The notes below the pieces were generated by a model that saw only the letters and a program-made list of their open reading frames with translations, was not told the DNA's origin and ran no database searches. A stretch of 64,000 bases of DNA, taken from Klebsiella pneumoniae (lineage in GTDB: Bacteria > Myxococcota_A > UBA796 > SXON01). Location: positions 17,612-81,611 of the forward strand of contig CAMAWH010000018.1 of assembly GCA_945861635.1 (NCBI GenBank). The letters run 5' to 3'. Shown piece after piece: positions 35,954 to 44,842 of this stretch (the stretch's first letter is position 1; each line of letters starts with the position of its first letter). Made by a program: the position numbers and the translations under genes.

Positions 35954-37678
35954 ATGAATACCGAATCCATCGACCTCGACGCCCCGCTTGATCAACTTGG
36001 CCGGGACGAATTCAAGGCCTTCTTCGACGATTTCCTGAACAACAAAAGCGTTCGGGAGCAGAGCGTCGTCCGCGGCACGGTCATCGAGATTGGAGACGAC
36101 GTCGTCACAATCGACATCGGATACAAGGCGGAAGGCGTCATTCGTCGCCAGGAATTCATCAACGAGGCGGGTGAGCTGACCGTCAAGGTTGGCGATCAGG
36201 TCGATGTCTACCTCGACCAGATGGGTGAGGAAGACGGGCTCCTCGAGCTATCCAAGGAAAAGGCCGACTTGATGAAGGCCTGGGACGAGATTTCGAAGGC
36301 CGTCGAAAAGGACGAAACCGTCCGCGGGAACATCGTTTCGCGCGTCAAGGGCGGCCTCGCGGTCGACATCGGCGTGAAGGCGTTCCTTCCGGGTTCGCAG
36401 GTCGATCTTCGTCCGGTCAAGAATCTCGACCGCCTCATTGGCGAGACGCACGAGTTCAAGATCATCAAGTTCAACAAGAAGCGCGGCAACATCGTGCTCT
36501 CTCGCCGGGTCCTCCTTGAGCGTGACCGTGAAGAGCGAAAGACCGAAACGCTGAAGTCGCTCCGCGTGGGCGCCATCATGATTGGGACCATCAAGAACAT
36601 CACGGACTACGGCGCTTTCGTGGACCTCGGTGGAATCGACGGCCTGCTGCACATCACCGACATGTCCTACGGTCGCATCAACCACCCGAGCGAAATGTTC
36701 GAAGTGGGCGCGCAGATCGAGGTCAAGATCCTCAAGTATGACGAGGATACCGGCCGCGTTTCGCTCGGCTACAAGCAGATTCGCCCCGACCCATGGGAAG
36801 ACGCGGAGTACAAGTACCCGGTCGGCGCCATTGTGCGCGGCAAGGTGGTGTCCATCCCCGACTACGGCGCGTTCGTCGAGTTGGAGGACGGCATCGAGGG
36901 TCTGGTCCACATCAGCGAAATGACGTGGAACAAGCGCATCAAGAGCCCGGCCAAGCTGGTCAACGTCGGTGACGTGGTGGAAGCCAAGGTCCTCGGCATC
37001 GACCTCGACAACAAGCGCATCAGCCTCGGCATGCGTCAGCTCGAGTCCAACCCGTGGGAATTGGTGGCGGAGAAGTACCCGATCGGCACGATCGTTCGCG
37101 GAAAGGTCCGCAACATCACTGACTTCGGCATCTTCATCGGCATCGAAGACGGCATCGACGGCCTCGTCCACGTCAGCGACATGGGCTGGGGTCAGCGCAC
37201 CCGTCACCCGTCCGAGAAGTTCAACAAGGGCGATGAAGTCGAGGCCCGCGTGCTCAATGTGGACGTCGATAACGAGCGTTTCTCGCTCGGCATCAAGCAG
37301 CTCGGCGAAGACCCGTGGCTCAGCGTGCCTTCACGCTTCTACCTCGGCCAGGTCATCCACGGAAAGCTGGTCCACAAGGCCGACTTCGGCGTGTTCGTGG
37401 AGTTGGAGGACGGCGTGGAAGGCCTCGTTCACCACTCCGAACTGATCAACGCCACGGGCGATTGGGCAACTTCCTACGTCGAAGGTGCTGAAATCGACGC
37501 GGAGATCATCAACATTGACGCGCATGATCGCAAGGTCTCGCTGTCCGAGAAGGCTGCGGCCGACCGGGCGCGCGGTGGCGACATGAAGGAAGTCCTGAAG
37601 CGTCAGGGTGACAGTTCGGCGCGTTTGGGAGACATCATGGGCGATCTCTCGCGGCGGATGAAAGAGCGCGAAGAGTAG
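35954..37678 (+). CDS. rpsA: 30S ribosomal protein S1
   Basis: 574 residues with six S1 (OB-fold) repeats at roughly 38-106, 123-190, 206-274, 291-361, 378-448 and 465-534. Repeats 3 to 6 are the most alike, each with a GAFVDLGG/GAFVELEDG core, a GLLHI/GLVHIS segment and an RxSLGxxQ end. S1 brings mRNA to the 30S subunit and unfolds structured leaders. The length and repeat number match proteobacterial S1. A 30-residue acidic-basic tail closes the protein. The codon use is strongly biased, fitting high expression. Confidence 0.97.
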   Translation: MNTESIDLDAPLDQLGRDEFKAFFDDFLNNKSVREQSVVRGTVIEIGDDVVTIDIGYKAEGVIRRQEFINEAGELTVKVGDQVDVYLDQMGEEDGLLELSKEKADLMKAWDEISKAVEKDETVRGNIVSRVKGGLAVDIGVKAFLPGSQVDLRPVKNLDRLIGETHEFKIIKFNKKRGNIVLSRRVLLERDREERKTETLKSLRVGAIMIGTIKNITDYGAFVDLGGIDGLLHITDMSYGRINHPSEMFEVGAQIEVKILKYDEDTGRVSLGYKQIRPDPWEDAEYKYPVGAIVRGKVVSIPDYGAFVELEDGIEGLVHISEMTWNKRIKSPAKLVNVGDVVEAKVLGIDLDNKRISLGMRQLESNPWELVAEKYPIGTIVRGKVRNITDFGIFIGIEDGIDGLVHVSDMGWGQRTRHPSEKFNKGDEVEARVLNVDVDNERFSLGIKQLGEDPWLSVPSRFYLGQVIHGKLVHKADFGVFVELEDGVEGLVHHSELINATGDWATSYVEGAEIDAEIINIDAHDRKVSLSEKAAADRARGGDMKEVLKRQGDSSARLGDIMGDLSRRMKEREE

Positions 37679-37727
37679 TCAGCGTTTGCAACGTGAGGGC
37701 GCGGAGCCGCCGTGTTAGGTCACCGTC

Positions 37728-38024
37728 ATGCGTTGGCTGAAGCTCGGCATCCTCGCCCTCGTCGTTTTTGCGGCCGTCGCGTTCACGGTGCAGAACGGCG
37801 GGAGGGAAAGCGCACTGTCGCTCGATCTAGGGCTCATCGCTTGGCGGTTCCGGCATCCGGTTTCGGTGCCGTGGCTGATGTGGGGGAGCTTCGGACTGGG
37901 ACTTGGGCTGGCAGGGGCGTGGGGATTTGGCCGTGCGGCGATTCTGGCGCGCAGAGTCCGGAAGTTGGAAACCGACGCGGCGTTGGCCGGTAGCCGGGAA
38001 ACCACGAAGGACGGCTGGTCGTGA
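37728..38024 (+). CDS. LapA-domain (DUF1049) membrane protein
   Basis: 98 residues from ATG 37728, 49 bp after rpsA. Two hydrophobic helices (about 5-22 and 46-70) separated by a short loop and followed by a basic coiled end ILARRVRKLETD. The pattern VQN near residue 22, with a polar loop then a second helix, is that of LapA/YciS-like proteins, which help assemble lipopolysaccharide in Enterobacteria. The rpsA-lapA order is widespread in gammaproteobacteria, which supports the call. It overlaps the next gene by 4 bp. Confidence 0.72.
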   Translation: MRWLKLGILALVVFAAVAFTVQNGGRESALSLDLGLIAWRFRHPVSVPWLMWGSFGLGLGLAGAWGFGRAAILARRVRKLETDAALAGSRETTKDGWS

Positions 38025-39040
38025 AGGACAATCTGACGGTCGTCATCCTGTGTGTGTTCGCCCTGCTGCTCGGCGGCGCGGGCGCGTACGGGGGGTACCG
38101 CGTGGGGTACGACAGGGCGACGCTCGAAGGAAAGTTGCTCCTTTCGGAGAAGGACAAGGAGGTGATTGCGGCGAAAGCGGAGGTTGCAGCAGCACCAAGG
38201 CGTGACGGTGGCGAGGGCAAGGGGAAGGAGAAGCCAGCCTTCGAGCCGACAGTATTTACGGCGGCGGATCTGGCAGCGGTCGAGGGGTTGTCGTCGCTGG
38301 ACGCGCCGGCGCAGTCGAAAGCCCTCTACATCCTGAACAATGTGGTCGGCGCGTGTGAGCCCTGTGTCGAGCAGCAGTACAGCCTGGGGAAGTGCCTTCA
38401 GCGTGCGCCGAAGCTGTTGGATCGCACACTGTGTCAGAACGTGGCCGGGCTGGCAGCGCGCACGGTTCGGCTGGCGAAATCCGGCAAATCCCCGGACGAC
38501 ATTCGCGCGCAGGTGGAGTTGCCGGCCTGGAGCCCCGTGAATCCCGAGGGTCCCAGCAGGGGTCCGAAGGACGCTCGCATCACGATTGTCGAGATTTCCG
38601 ATTTCCAGTGTCCGTACTGCAAGAAGTCGCAGGCGTCGTTGCATGCGGTGGACGAGAAATACGCGGGCAAGATCCGGTGGATCTTCATCAACCTACCGCT
38701 GGAGATGCACAAGATGGCGCGCCCGGCGGCGCTGGCGGTCATGGCGGCGGAGAAGCAGGGAAAGTTCTGGGTGCTCGCGGACGCCCTGTTCGCTTCGCAG
38801 GGGCTGGACGAAGCCAAGATCGCCGCGGAGGCCGCTCAGGTGGGCCTGAACGTGGCGAAGTGGACGGCGGACAAGGCATCGACGGAGGTCGACAGCGCCG
38901 TGGCCGCACAGCTTGCCGTGGCGAAGAAGCTGGGTATTACGAGCACGCCGATGTTTTTCGTGAACGGGTACAAGGTGAAGGGGGCGCAGCCGCCTGAGGT
39001 ATTCAGCAGGATCATTGAGGCGGAGTTGGGTTCTATATAG
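38021..39040 (+). CDS. Membrane-anchored DsbA-like thioredoxin-fold protein
   Basis: 339 residues from GTG 38021. An N-terminal helix (about 7-25) anchors a periplasmic protein. The region 75-150 is helical and has four Cys (ACEPC, KC, LC). Residues about 185-339 form a DsbA/DsbG-type thioredoxin domain with the active site FQCPYCKKSQ and the cis-Pro loop TSTPMFFVNGY. The CPYC pair suggests thiol oxidase or isomerase work on exported proteins. No DsbB or DsbD partner is adjacent. The last 16 codons recur 194 bp downstream as a fragment. Confidence 0.85.
   Translation: MKDNLTVVILCVFALLLGGAGAYGGYRVGYDRATLEGKLLLSEKDKEVIAAKAEVAAAPRRDGGEGKGKEKPAFEPTVFTAADLAAVEGLSSLDAPAQSKALYILNNVVGACEPCVEQQYSLGKCLQRAPKLLDRTLCQNVAGLAARTVRLAKSGKSPDDIRAQVELPAWSPVNPEGPSRGPKDARITIVEISDFQCPYCKKSQASLHAVDEKYAGKIRWIFINLPLEMHKMARPAALAVMAAEKQGKFWVLADALFASQGLDEAKIAAEAAQVGLNVAKWTADKASTEVDSAVAAQLAVAKKLGITSTPMFFVNGYKVKGAQPPEVFSRIIEAELGSI
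38985..39033. repeat. Direct repeat copy 1: 3 prime end of the DsbA-like gene
   Basis: 49 bp, starting CGCAGCCGCCTGAGG and ending GAGTTGGGTTC, identical to 39179-39227. This copy is the coding end of the DsbA-like gene just before its stop at 39038-39040. Confidence 0.9.
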
Positions 39041-39106
39041 GCTGGATTGCCGCCAGCGGACAGGCGGCTGCGCCGGGAGGGGTGCGTCCGCGAGCGCTGC
39101 GAGCGG

Positions 39107-39167
39107 CGGCGCCGGCAAGGCGCCGAGGACTCCGACCCCGGGCCCGGAGTCGGCCCGCAAAGGGCCG
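39107..39167. terminator. Three adjacent stem-loops after the DsbA-like gene
   Basis: Three perfect short hairpins follow one another. Stem CGGCGCC/GGCGCCG with loop GGCAA is at 39107-39125. Stem GACTCCG/CGGAGTC is at 39128-39151. Stem CGGCCC/GGGCCG with loop GCAAA is at 39151-39167. No U-tract follows, so this may be a Rho-independent-like or transcript-protecting structure rather than a classic terminator. It sits in the 336-bp gap between the DsbA-like gene and rsmB; the rest of the gap holds the duplicated fragment and no gene I can support. Confidence 0.5.
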
Positions 39168-39178
39168 GCGTGAGGGTC

Positions 39179-39227
39179 CGCAGCCGCCTGAGGTATTCAG
39201 CAGGATCATTGAGGCGGAGTTGGGTTC
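39179..39227. repeat. Direct repeat copy 2: duplicated fragment of the DsbA-like gene end
   Basis: 49 bp identical to 38985-39033, but here outside any gene. The sequences diverge right after GGGTTC: TATATAG in copy 1 and GATGTAT here. The copy lies after the hairpin cluster and about 150 bp before rsmB, consistent with a local tandem duplication of the gene tail. Confidence 0.9.
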
Positions 39228-39376
39228 GATGTATCCGCGAGCGCGCGAGCGCGGCAGGCCAACCTGAGCATTCCACGAATTCCTCTCCCCCGCGTCATCC
39301 GCCACGCACGAACAATCGCGCGCTGAACGGGCCGGTGCGCGCGCGAGTACCACGCGAGGCGAATAGAAGCCTCGCC

Positions 39377-40600
39377 ATGCCGCCGACTCGTGCCCGCGTG
39401 AATCCCGGTCGCCTTGGGGCGGCTCGTGCCCTGCTGGCGGTCGAGGAGGGCGGCCACGCGGAAGATGCGCTGGCACGTTTTGCCCCAGCGGACAGCGGTG
39501 ATCGTGCGCTGGCGTGGCATCTGGTGCTGGGCGTGCTTCGCCATCGCAACGAGCTCGACTCCGTCATCGCCGCGGGAGCGCGCCGCCCGATTCGTGCGCT
39601 CGATCCGCCCGTGCGTGCCGTCCTTCGACTCGGTGTTTTTGAGCTTCGCTACAGCCGCACGCCGCCCCACGCCGCCGTTGACCAGGCGGTCGAGTGCGTG
39701 CGCGCAGTCAACGCCGGATACGCCTCCGGTCTCGTCAACGCCGTGCTTCGGCATCAATCCGAGCACACGCCCCCTGCCGACGCGCTACTCAATCACCCCG
39801 ACTGGCTGATGGCGCGCTGGCGGAAGCGGTACGGAGCCGACGCGGACCGTTGGATGCGCGCGAACAACGAACCCGCGGTAACGACGATCGTCGCGAAGGA
39901 GGACGCCGCGGGGCTGGCCCGCGCTCTCCAGCACGCCGGCAAGGTCGCGCTCGCCGTTGGATCGGACATTTTCCAGGTCGAAGGCGCCGTTGATGCGCTG
40001 CCTGGCTATGCGGAGGGGCGGTTTTGGGTCATGGATGCCGCGGCCCTGGCGGTCGCCGACCTCGTTCCCGCCGACGGCAGCGTACTCGATGCGTGCGCGG
40101 CTCCGGGTGGAAAGGCTTTTCGCCTTACGACGCGCGGCGCTGCCGTCACGGCAACCGACGTGGACGACGCCAGACTCGCTCGCGTCCGTGAAGGCGCGGA
40201 GCGGCTCGGTCTCACGATCGCAACGTCGGTTCACGACTGGACGCTTGGCCCGCTCGTCCAGGCACCAGGCGCTCCCCCGGCGCTCTTCGACGCTGTGCTG
40301 GTGGATGCTCCGTGCTCGGCGCTCGGGCTACTCCGACGTCACCCCGATATTCGGTGGACGCGTCGTGAGTCCGATCCCGCCTCGCTCGCCCGGAAACAGG
40401 CGGTCATGCTCTCCCATGCCGCCACTTGCGTGCGTCCCGGAGGCGCCCTCGTCTACGCGGTGTGTTCTCCCGAGCCCGAAGAAGGGGAGGCCGTCGTGCG
40501 CTCGATTGGGTGGCCCATCGAGGAGACGTTTGCCAACGCGCCGTGCACCGAGGGACATGACGCCTTCTACGCGTGCCGCATGCGCCGGCCGTCGGCGTAG
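39377..40600 (+). CDS. rsmB: 16S rRNA (cytosine-967-C5)-methyltransferase RsmB
   Basis: 407 residues from ATG 39377. The first 140 residues are NusB-like helices (ALAWHLVLGVLRHRNELDSVI, YSRTPPHAAVDQAVECVR). The SAM domain has DACAAPGGKAFRLTTRG as motif I, VDAPCSALGLLRRHPDIRW with the supporting Cys, and YAVCSPEPEEGE with the catalytic Cys. NusB-like plus methyltransferase order is the RsmB architecture. It methylates C967 of 16S rRNA. It ends 9 bp before mutS. Confidence 0.92.
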   Translation: MPPTRARVNPGRLGAARALLAVEEGGHAEDALARFAPADSGDRALAWHLVLGVLRHRNELDSVIAAGARRPIRALDPPVRAVLRLGVFELRYSRTPPHAAVDQAVECVRAVNAGYASGLVNAVLRHQSEHTPPADALLNHPDWLMARWRKRYGADADRWMRANNEPAVTTIVAKEDAAGLARALQHAGKVALAVGSDIFQVEGAVDALPGYAEGRFWVMDAAALAVADLVPADGSVLDACAAPGGKAFRLTTRGAAVTATDVDDARLARVREGAERLGLTIATSVHDWTLGPLVQAPGAPPALFDAVLVDAPCSALGLLRRHPDIRWTRRESDPASLARKQAVMLSHAATCVRPGGALVYAVCSPEPEEGEAVVRSIGWPIEETFANAPCTEGHDAFYACRMRRPSA

Positions 40601-40609
40601 GAGGGCGGC

Positions 40610-43147
40610 GTGAATCCGACGGCAGACACGCCGATGTGGCGGCAGTTCCGGGAGTTGAAAGCTCAGGTCCCGGACGCGCTCCTTTTCTTTCGCATGGGTG
40701 ATTTTTACGAATTGTTTGGCGATGATGCGGTATGGGTCGCCAACGCGCTGGAGCTCACGCTCACATCGCGCAACAAGGACGACCCGGACCCAATTCCCAT
40801 GTGCGGCATGCCGTTTCATGCCGCCGACGGCTATCTGAAACGCCTGGTTGAAATGGGGAAAAAGGTTGCCATTGGCGAGCAGGTGGAGGATCCCCGCCTC
40901 GCGAAAGGTATCGTCAAACGCGAGATCACCCGCATCATCACTCCGGGTCTTGCGGCGGATACCGTGGACTCACACGAATCGGCATGGTTGGTGGCCATTG
41001 TCGGTGGACCGGGCGAGTACGGCGTGGCGCTGCTTGACGCGAGCACAGGCGACTTGCGGGCGACCGACCTCCATGATCTCGACGGCGTCCTCGCGGAGAT
41101 TGCCCGCCATGAGCCTCGCGAGGCGTTGCTCGCACCGGACGTCGATGACCCGGAGCTGCGCAGCGCGCTTGGGTCCATCTGTGTCACCGTTCTCGACGAC
41201 ATTTCGGTCGACGAACGCGAGCTGGAACGCCGATTTGCGGGCCAATCGGCGCGACTCACCACTGCGCGCGGCGCCGTGTCGGCCATCCTCCGCTACGCGA
41301 GCGCCCACCTCCGTGCCGACCTGCGCAACATCACGGCGTTGCGCGCCTACACCGTCGGCGGGGCGATGGGCATCGACGAGGCCACGCGTCGTAATCTGGA
41401 GTTGTTCCGGCCGCTGCGAGGATCCGGCCGAAAGGGAACGCTGATTGGTCTTTTGGATGAGTGCCGCACGGCGATGGGCGGGCGTCTCCTCCGCGAGTGG
41501 GTGGCCGCTCCGCTGCTCGACGTGGAGGCCATCCGAAGCCGCCACGACGCCGTTTCCGCCTATGTTTCTGGCGGGAGAGAGGAGGCGGTGCGCGCGCTCA
41601 GCGGTGTCGGCGACATCGAGCGCATCTGCGCCCGGGTGACCCAATCGCTGGCGACGCCGCGCGACCTGGTCGCGCTGCGAACGTCGCTGGAAAATCTACC
41701 AGCCCTCGCTCGCGCAAGCGCGCATCCCGCGCTTGCTGGGCGCATTCCTGCCGATCAAGCGGCTGACGTTGCAGACGAAATCGCACGTTGGATCGTGGAC
41801 GAACCGCCCGCAACGAGCGGAGAAGGGGGCGTCATCCGCACCGGCGCGCACGCCGAAATCGATCGCTTACGCGGCCTGGCGCACGACGCCAAGGGGTCGA
41901 TTGCGGCGATGGAGGCACAACTCCGTGACGAAACCGCGGTTTCGAGCCTGAAGATTCGCTACAACAGCGTTTTTGGCTATTACATCGAGGTGAGCAAGGC
42001 AAACCTCCACAAAGTCCCCGAACGGTGGCACCGCAAACAGACGATTTCCACCGGCGAACGCTACATCACGCCCGAACTCAAAGAGTACGAGGAGGCGGTG
42101 CTCGGGGCAGACGACCGGGCCATGACGCTGGAAAGCGAGTGTTTTGTTACTTTGCGGGAGCGATTGAGCGTGGCCGTGCCACGTCTGCAAGCCATTGCCC
42201 GGGGAGTCGCCGAGCTGGATTGTTTTGGCGCGCTGGCAGAATTGGCGGTGCGCCAGCGCTATGTGAGGCCTACCGTCGATGAAAGCGGTGACATCGATAT
42301 CCGCGCGGGTCGCCATCCCGTCGTCGAATTCGTCCGGAAAGATGAACGCTTCGTGCCGAACGACTGCGTGCTCGGCGCCCGCGCACAGCTGGTCATCCTC
42401 ACCGGCCCCAACATGGCAGGAAAGTCCACGTTGATGAGGCAGATCGCGCTCATCACGCTGCTGGCGCAGATCGGCTCCTTCGTCCCGGCTGCGGCCGCTC
42501 GAATCGGCGTTGTCGATCGCCTGTTTGTTCGCGTCGGCGCCAGTGATGACCTTGCGCGCGGCCAGTCAACCTTCATGGTGGAGATGGCCGAAACGGCAAA
42601 CATTCTCGCCGGCGCGACCTCCCGCTCGCTCGTTCTACTCGATGAAATTGGACGTGGCACGAGCACCTACGACGGCCTGTCGATTGCGTGGGCGGTGGCC
42701 GAGGACCTCCACGATCGCGTTCACGCCCGGGCCGTGTTTGCGACGCACTACCACGAACTCGCGGCGCTCTCCGAAAGCTGCGTGCGCGTCCGCAACCTCC
42801 ACGTCGCCGTTGCCGAGCATGGCGAAAAAATCGTATTCCTGCGCAAAGTCAAGGAGGGTCCGGCCAGCGGATCTTACGGCATCCAATGTGCACGACTCGC
42901 GGGCATGCCGGGGCCCGTGGTCGCCCGCGCGAAGGACCTGCTCAAACAGTTGGAGAAGCGGCGCCCGCGTCCGGAGGCGACCCAACTCTCGCTCTTTGGC
43001 GGGGTGCCCGCGGCCGAGCCGAGCCGTCCGGAGCTTCCGCTGGAGGACCCGGTGCGCGCCGCCGTCGGCCAGCTCAACCCGGACGGGATGAGCCCCAGAG
43101 AAGCGCACGAGGCGCTGTACCGCCTACGCGCGCTGTGTGACGAGTGA
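40610..43147 (+). CDS. mutS: DNA mismatch repair protein MutS
   Basis: 845 residues from GTG 40610 preceded by GGAGGG. Mismatch-recognition domain I has FRMGDFYELF with the Phe-x-Glu motif. The connector and lever domains follow. The ABC-type ATPase has Walker A TGPNMAGKSTLMRQ, signature STFMVEMAETANIL, Walker B LVLLDEIGRGTSTYDG and ATHYHEL. The tail of about 45 residues ends with a short helical segment like the MutS tetramer or clamp-binding end. Length is typical of MutS1. mutL is 11 kb upstream on the same strand. Confidence 0.97.
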   Translation: MNPTADTPMWRQFRELKAQVPDALLFFRMGDFYELFGDDAVWVANALELTLTSRNKDDPDPIPMCGMPFHAADGYLKRLVEMGKKVAIGEQVEDPRLAKGIVKREITRIITPGLAADTVDSHESAWLVAIVGGPGEYGVALLDASTGDLRATDLHDLDGVLAEIARHEPREALLAPDVDDPELRSALGSICVTVLDDISVDERELERRFAGQSARLTTARGAVSAILRYASAHLRADLRNITALRAYTVGGAMGIDEATRRNLELFRPLRGSGRKGTLIGLLDECRTAMGGRLLREWVAAPLLDVEAIRSRHDAVSAYVSGGREEAVRALSGVGDIERICARVTQSLATPRDLVALRTSLENLPALARASAHPALAGRIPADQAADVADEIARWIVDEPPATSGEGGVIRTGAHAEIDRLRGLAHDAKGSIAAMEAQLRDETAVSSLKIRYNSVFGYYIEVSKANLHKVPERWHRKQTISTGERYITPELKEYEEAVLGADDRAMTLESECFVTLRERLSVAVPRLQAIARGVAELDCFGALAELAVRQRYVRPTVDESGDIDIRAGRHPVVEFVRKDERFVPNDCVLGARAQLVILTGPNMAGKSTLMRQIALITLLAQIGSFVPAAAARIGVVDRLFVRVGASDDLARGQSTFMVEMAETANILAGATSRSLVLLDEIGRGTSTYDGLSIAWAVAEDLHDRVHARAVFATHYHELAALSESCVRVRNLHVAVAEHGEKIVFLRKVKEGPASGSYGIQCARLAGMPGPVVARAKDLLKQLEKRRPRPEATQLSLFGGVPAAEPSRPELPLEDPVRAAVGQLNPDGMSPREAHEALYRLRALCDE

Positions 43148-44058
43148 GCCGAGGTGGAAACACCGCGACCGTACCTTCGGCCTTCGAGGCGGCGATTGAC
43201 TCCTTCCTCGCGACGGCCCGTGTGGAGCGCGGACTCTCGCGCAACACACTGGAGAGCTATCATCTCGACCTGAGCCGACTCGCCGCCTGGCTCGGTGAGC
43301 GCGGATCCGCCGCCGCCTCAGACGTCTCCCACGCCGATCTCTCCGCCTACATGACGCATCTCGCCGATTGCCACTTGGATCCGAGGAGCGTCGCCCGTCA
43401 CCGCAGCTCCTTCCGCCAGTTCTTCCGTCACTGCCTCGAAGAAGCGCTCGTTTCGGTCGATCCGACCGCGCTGATCGAGTCCCCACGCGCTTCGCGGAAA
43501 CTGCCGTCCGTTTTGAGTCAGGCCGAGGTCGAGGCGCTGTTGGCAGCCCCGGACTGCATGAATCCACTCGGACTGCGCGACGCCGCCATGATGGAGTTGA
43601 TGTATAGCTGCGGCCTGCGCGTGAGCGAGTGCTGCGCGCTGCCGCTCGCGGCGATTCATACCGAAGGAATGCTTCTGCGTGTGAAGGGAAAAGGCGGCAA
43701 GGAACGCATCGTTCCCATCGGGGAGCGCGCGATGGAATTGTTGGGCCGGTATGTGCGTGAGGTGCGCGGGGCCGCGCCGTCCAAAGCCTGTTTCCTTTCG
43801 GAACGCGGCGCGGCGATGACGCGGCAGAATTTCTGGCAGCGCCTCACCCACTGGATCGCAATAGCCGGTATTCGCGGCCATGTTTCTCCGCACACCCTCC
43901 GCCACAGCTTCGCGACCCACTTACTGCTGCACGACGCTGACCTGCGCATGGTGCAGGCCATGTTGGGTCACGCGGACATCTCGACGACGCAGATCTACAC
44001 ACACCTTGCAAAGGAAAGGTTGAAAGCGGTGCATCGGGAGTTCCATCCACGCGGCTAA
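43144..44058 (+). CDS. xerD: Tyrosine recombinase XerC/XerD
   Basis: 304 residues from GTG 43144, overlapping mutS by 4 bp. A SAM-like N-terminal domain (about 10-110) contacts DNA. The catalytic set is complete: Arg in YSCGLRVSECCALPL, Lys in VKGKGGKERIVPIG, HTLRHSFATHLL with His-x-x-Arg, LGHADISTTQIYTH with the second His and the nucleophilic Tyr. The HLAKERLKAVHREFHPRG tail fits XerD better than XerC. It should resolve chromosome dimers at dif. No dif site was recognised nearby, and no integrase-associated island is apparent, so it is housekeeping. Confidence 0.88.
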   Translation: MSRGGNTATVPSAFEAAIDSFLATARVERGLSRNTLESYHLDLSRLAAWLGERGSAAASDVSHADLSAYMTHLADCHLDPRSVARHRSSFRQFFRHCLEEALVSVDPTALIESPRASRKLPSVLSQAEVEALLAAPDCMNPLGLRDAAMMELMYSCGLRVSECCALPLAAIHTEGMLLRVKGKGGKERIVPIGERAMELLGRYVREVRGAAPSKACFLSERGAAMTRQNFWQRLTHWIAIAGIRGHVSPHTLRHSFATHLLLHDADLRMVQAMLGHADISTTQIYTHLAKERLKAVHREFHPRG

Positions 44059-44074
44059 CGGGGCGGACGCGCCG

Positions 44075-44683
44075 CTATGACCCCTGCGCTGCTCTCGCCG
44101 CATGCTCCAACCACCCCTCCACCGCATCCCGTTGTGCAGGATCAAGAGCGGCTATACGCGCGCGGATGCGCTGAACCCGGAGCGTCACGGCGGCTCGACT
44201 CACATCGGTCCGGCGCGCGTGCTCGGCCATGCTGCCCGAGCGAAAAAGCCCGCTCAACCACGCTTGATCGCTGAAGGGGAGGGGATTCGCCACCCCCTCC
44301 GAAAACCCGGCATCGGGCTCGGGGAGGCGGACGGACCACGAGCGAATCTCGTCGGCCTCCGTGCCCTCCAGCGCCCTGCGCTCGCGCAGACAGCGGCGAG
44401 CGCGGCGCAACAGCGTTCGATCCGTGATACGGCGCACGTACGCGAGGAGTTCGCCGATGCTCTCGCCCCGGAAGCGCGCGAGCGCGCCGGAGATCAACTC
44501 CTCCAGGACCTCGCCCACGACTTCATCGCGGGCCGCCGCGTCCACGAGGTCGCGACAGGCATGCGACCACACCGACAGCACGCGCGAATGCACGTAGCGC
44601 ATCAGCCGCAGGAACAACTCTCGTGCCTCAGGAGCGTGCCGGTCGGCGAGGACCGCGTGGAGTTGCACCTGAAACTCAGACAT
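44075..44683 (-). CDS. Sigma-70-like (ECF-type) transcription factor
   Basis: 202 residues from ATG 44683. The N-terminal half is helical with a sigma region 2-like array (ELFLRLMRYVHSRVLSVW, then LAYVRRITDRTLLRRARRC). The C-terminal 60 residues have a helix-turn-helix of the region 4 kind: MAEHARRTDVSRAAVTLRVQRIRARI. The middle is longer and more acidic than usual. The match is by pattern only, so it could be a divergent ECF factor. It is the last gene of a three-gene leftward operon, 3 bp after a 51-residue peptide gene. Confidence 0.6.
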   Translation of the reverse strand: MSEFQVQLHAVLADRHAPEARELFLRLMRYVHSRVLSVWSHACRDLVDAAARDEVVGEVLEELISGALARFRGESIGELLAYVRRITDRTLLRRARRCLRERRALEGTEADEIRSWSVRLPEPDAGFSEGVANPLPFSDQAWLSGLFRSGSMAEHARRTDVSRAAVTLRVQRIRARIAALDPAQRDAVEGWLEHAARAAQGS

Positions 44684-44686
44684 CGG

Positions 44687-44842
44687 TCAGAATCCGTTCG
44701 AGATTTGGGCGGGGTTGAGCACCCCAACCACCAGCGTTTCCGTCGTCGTGGGGCGAGATCCCGTCGTCTCCGCGCGAAGCTCGATCGGCTCCGAAACGCC
44801 GATGGTGGCGTAGATCCAGAATAGAAATGCATGCCAGGTCAC
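44687..44842 (-). CDS. 51-residue hydrophobic-start peptide, unknown
   Basis: GTG at 44842 overlaps the upstream stop as GTGA. The product begins VTWHAFLFWIYATIGV, one hydrophobic helix, then a Thr-rich segment (TTGSRPTTTETL) and ends NPAQISNGF. The hydrophobic start could be a membrane anchor or secretion signal. The tight spacing on both sides (4-bp overlap upstream, 3 bp to the sigma-like gene) supports real translation. I recognise no family. Confidence 0.5.
   Translation of the reverse strand: MTWHAFLFWIYATIGVSEPIELRAETTGSRPTTTETLVVGVLNPAQISNGF

Noticed and set aside
39107..39227. Possible insertion-sequence remnant or CRISPR-like repeat
   Set aside because: Only two repeat copies, no transposase, no regular spacers; a gene-tail duplication explains it.
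43144..44058. Tyrosine recombinase as the integrase of a genomic island
   Set aside because: It is coupled to mutS, has XerD features, and no att repeats or cargo genes are seen.
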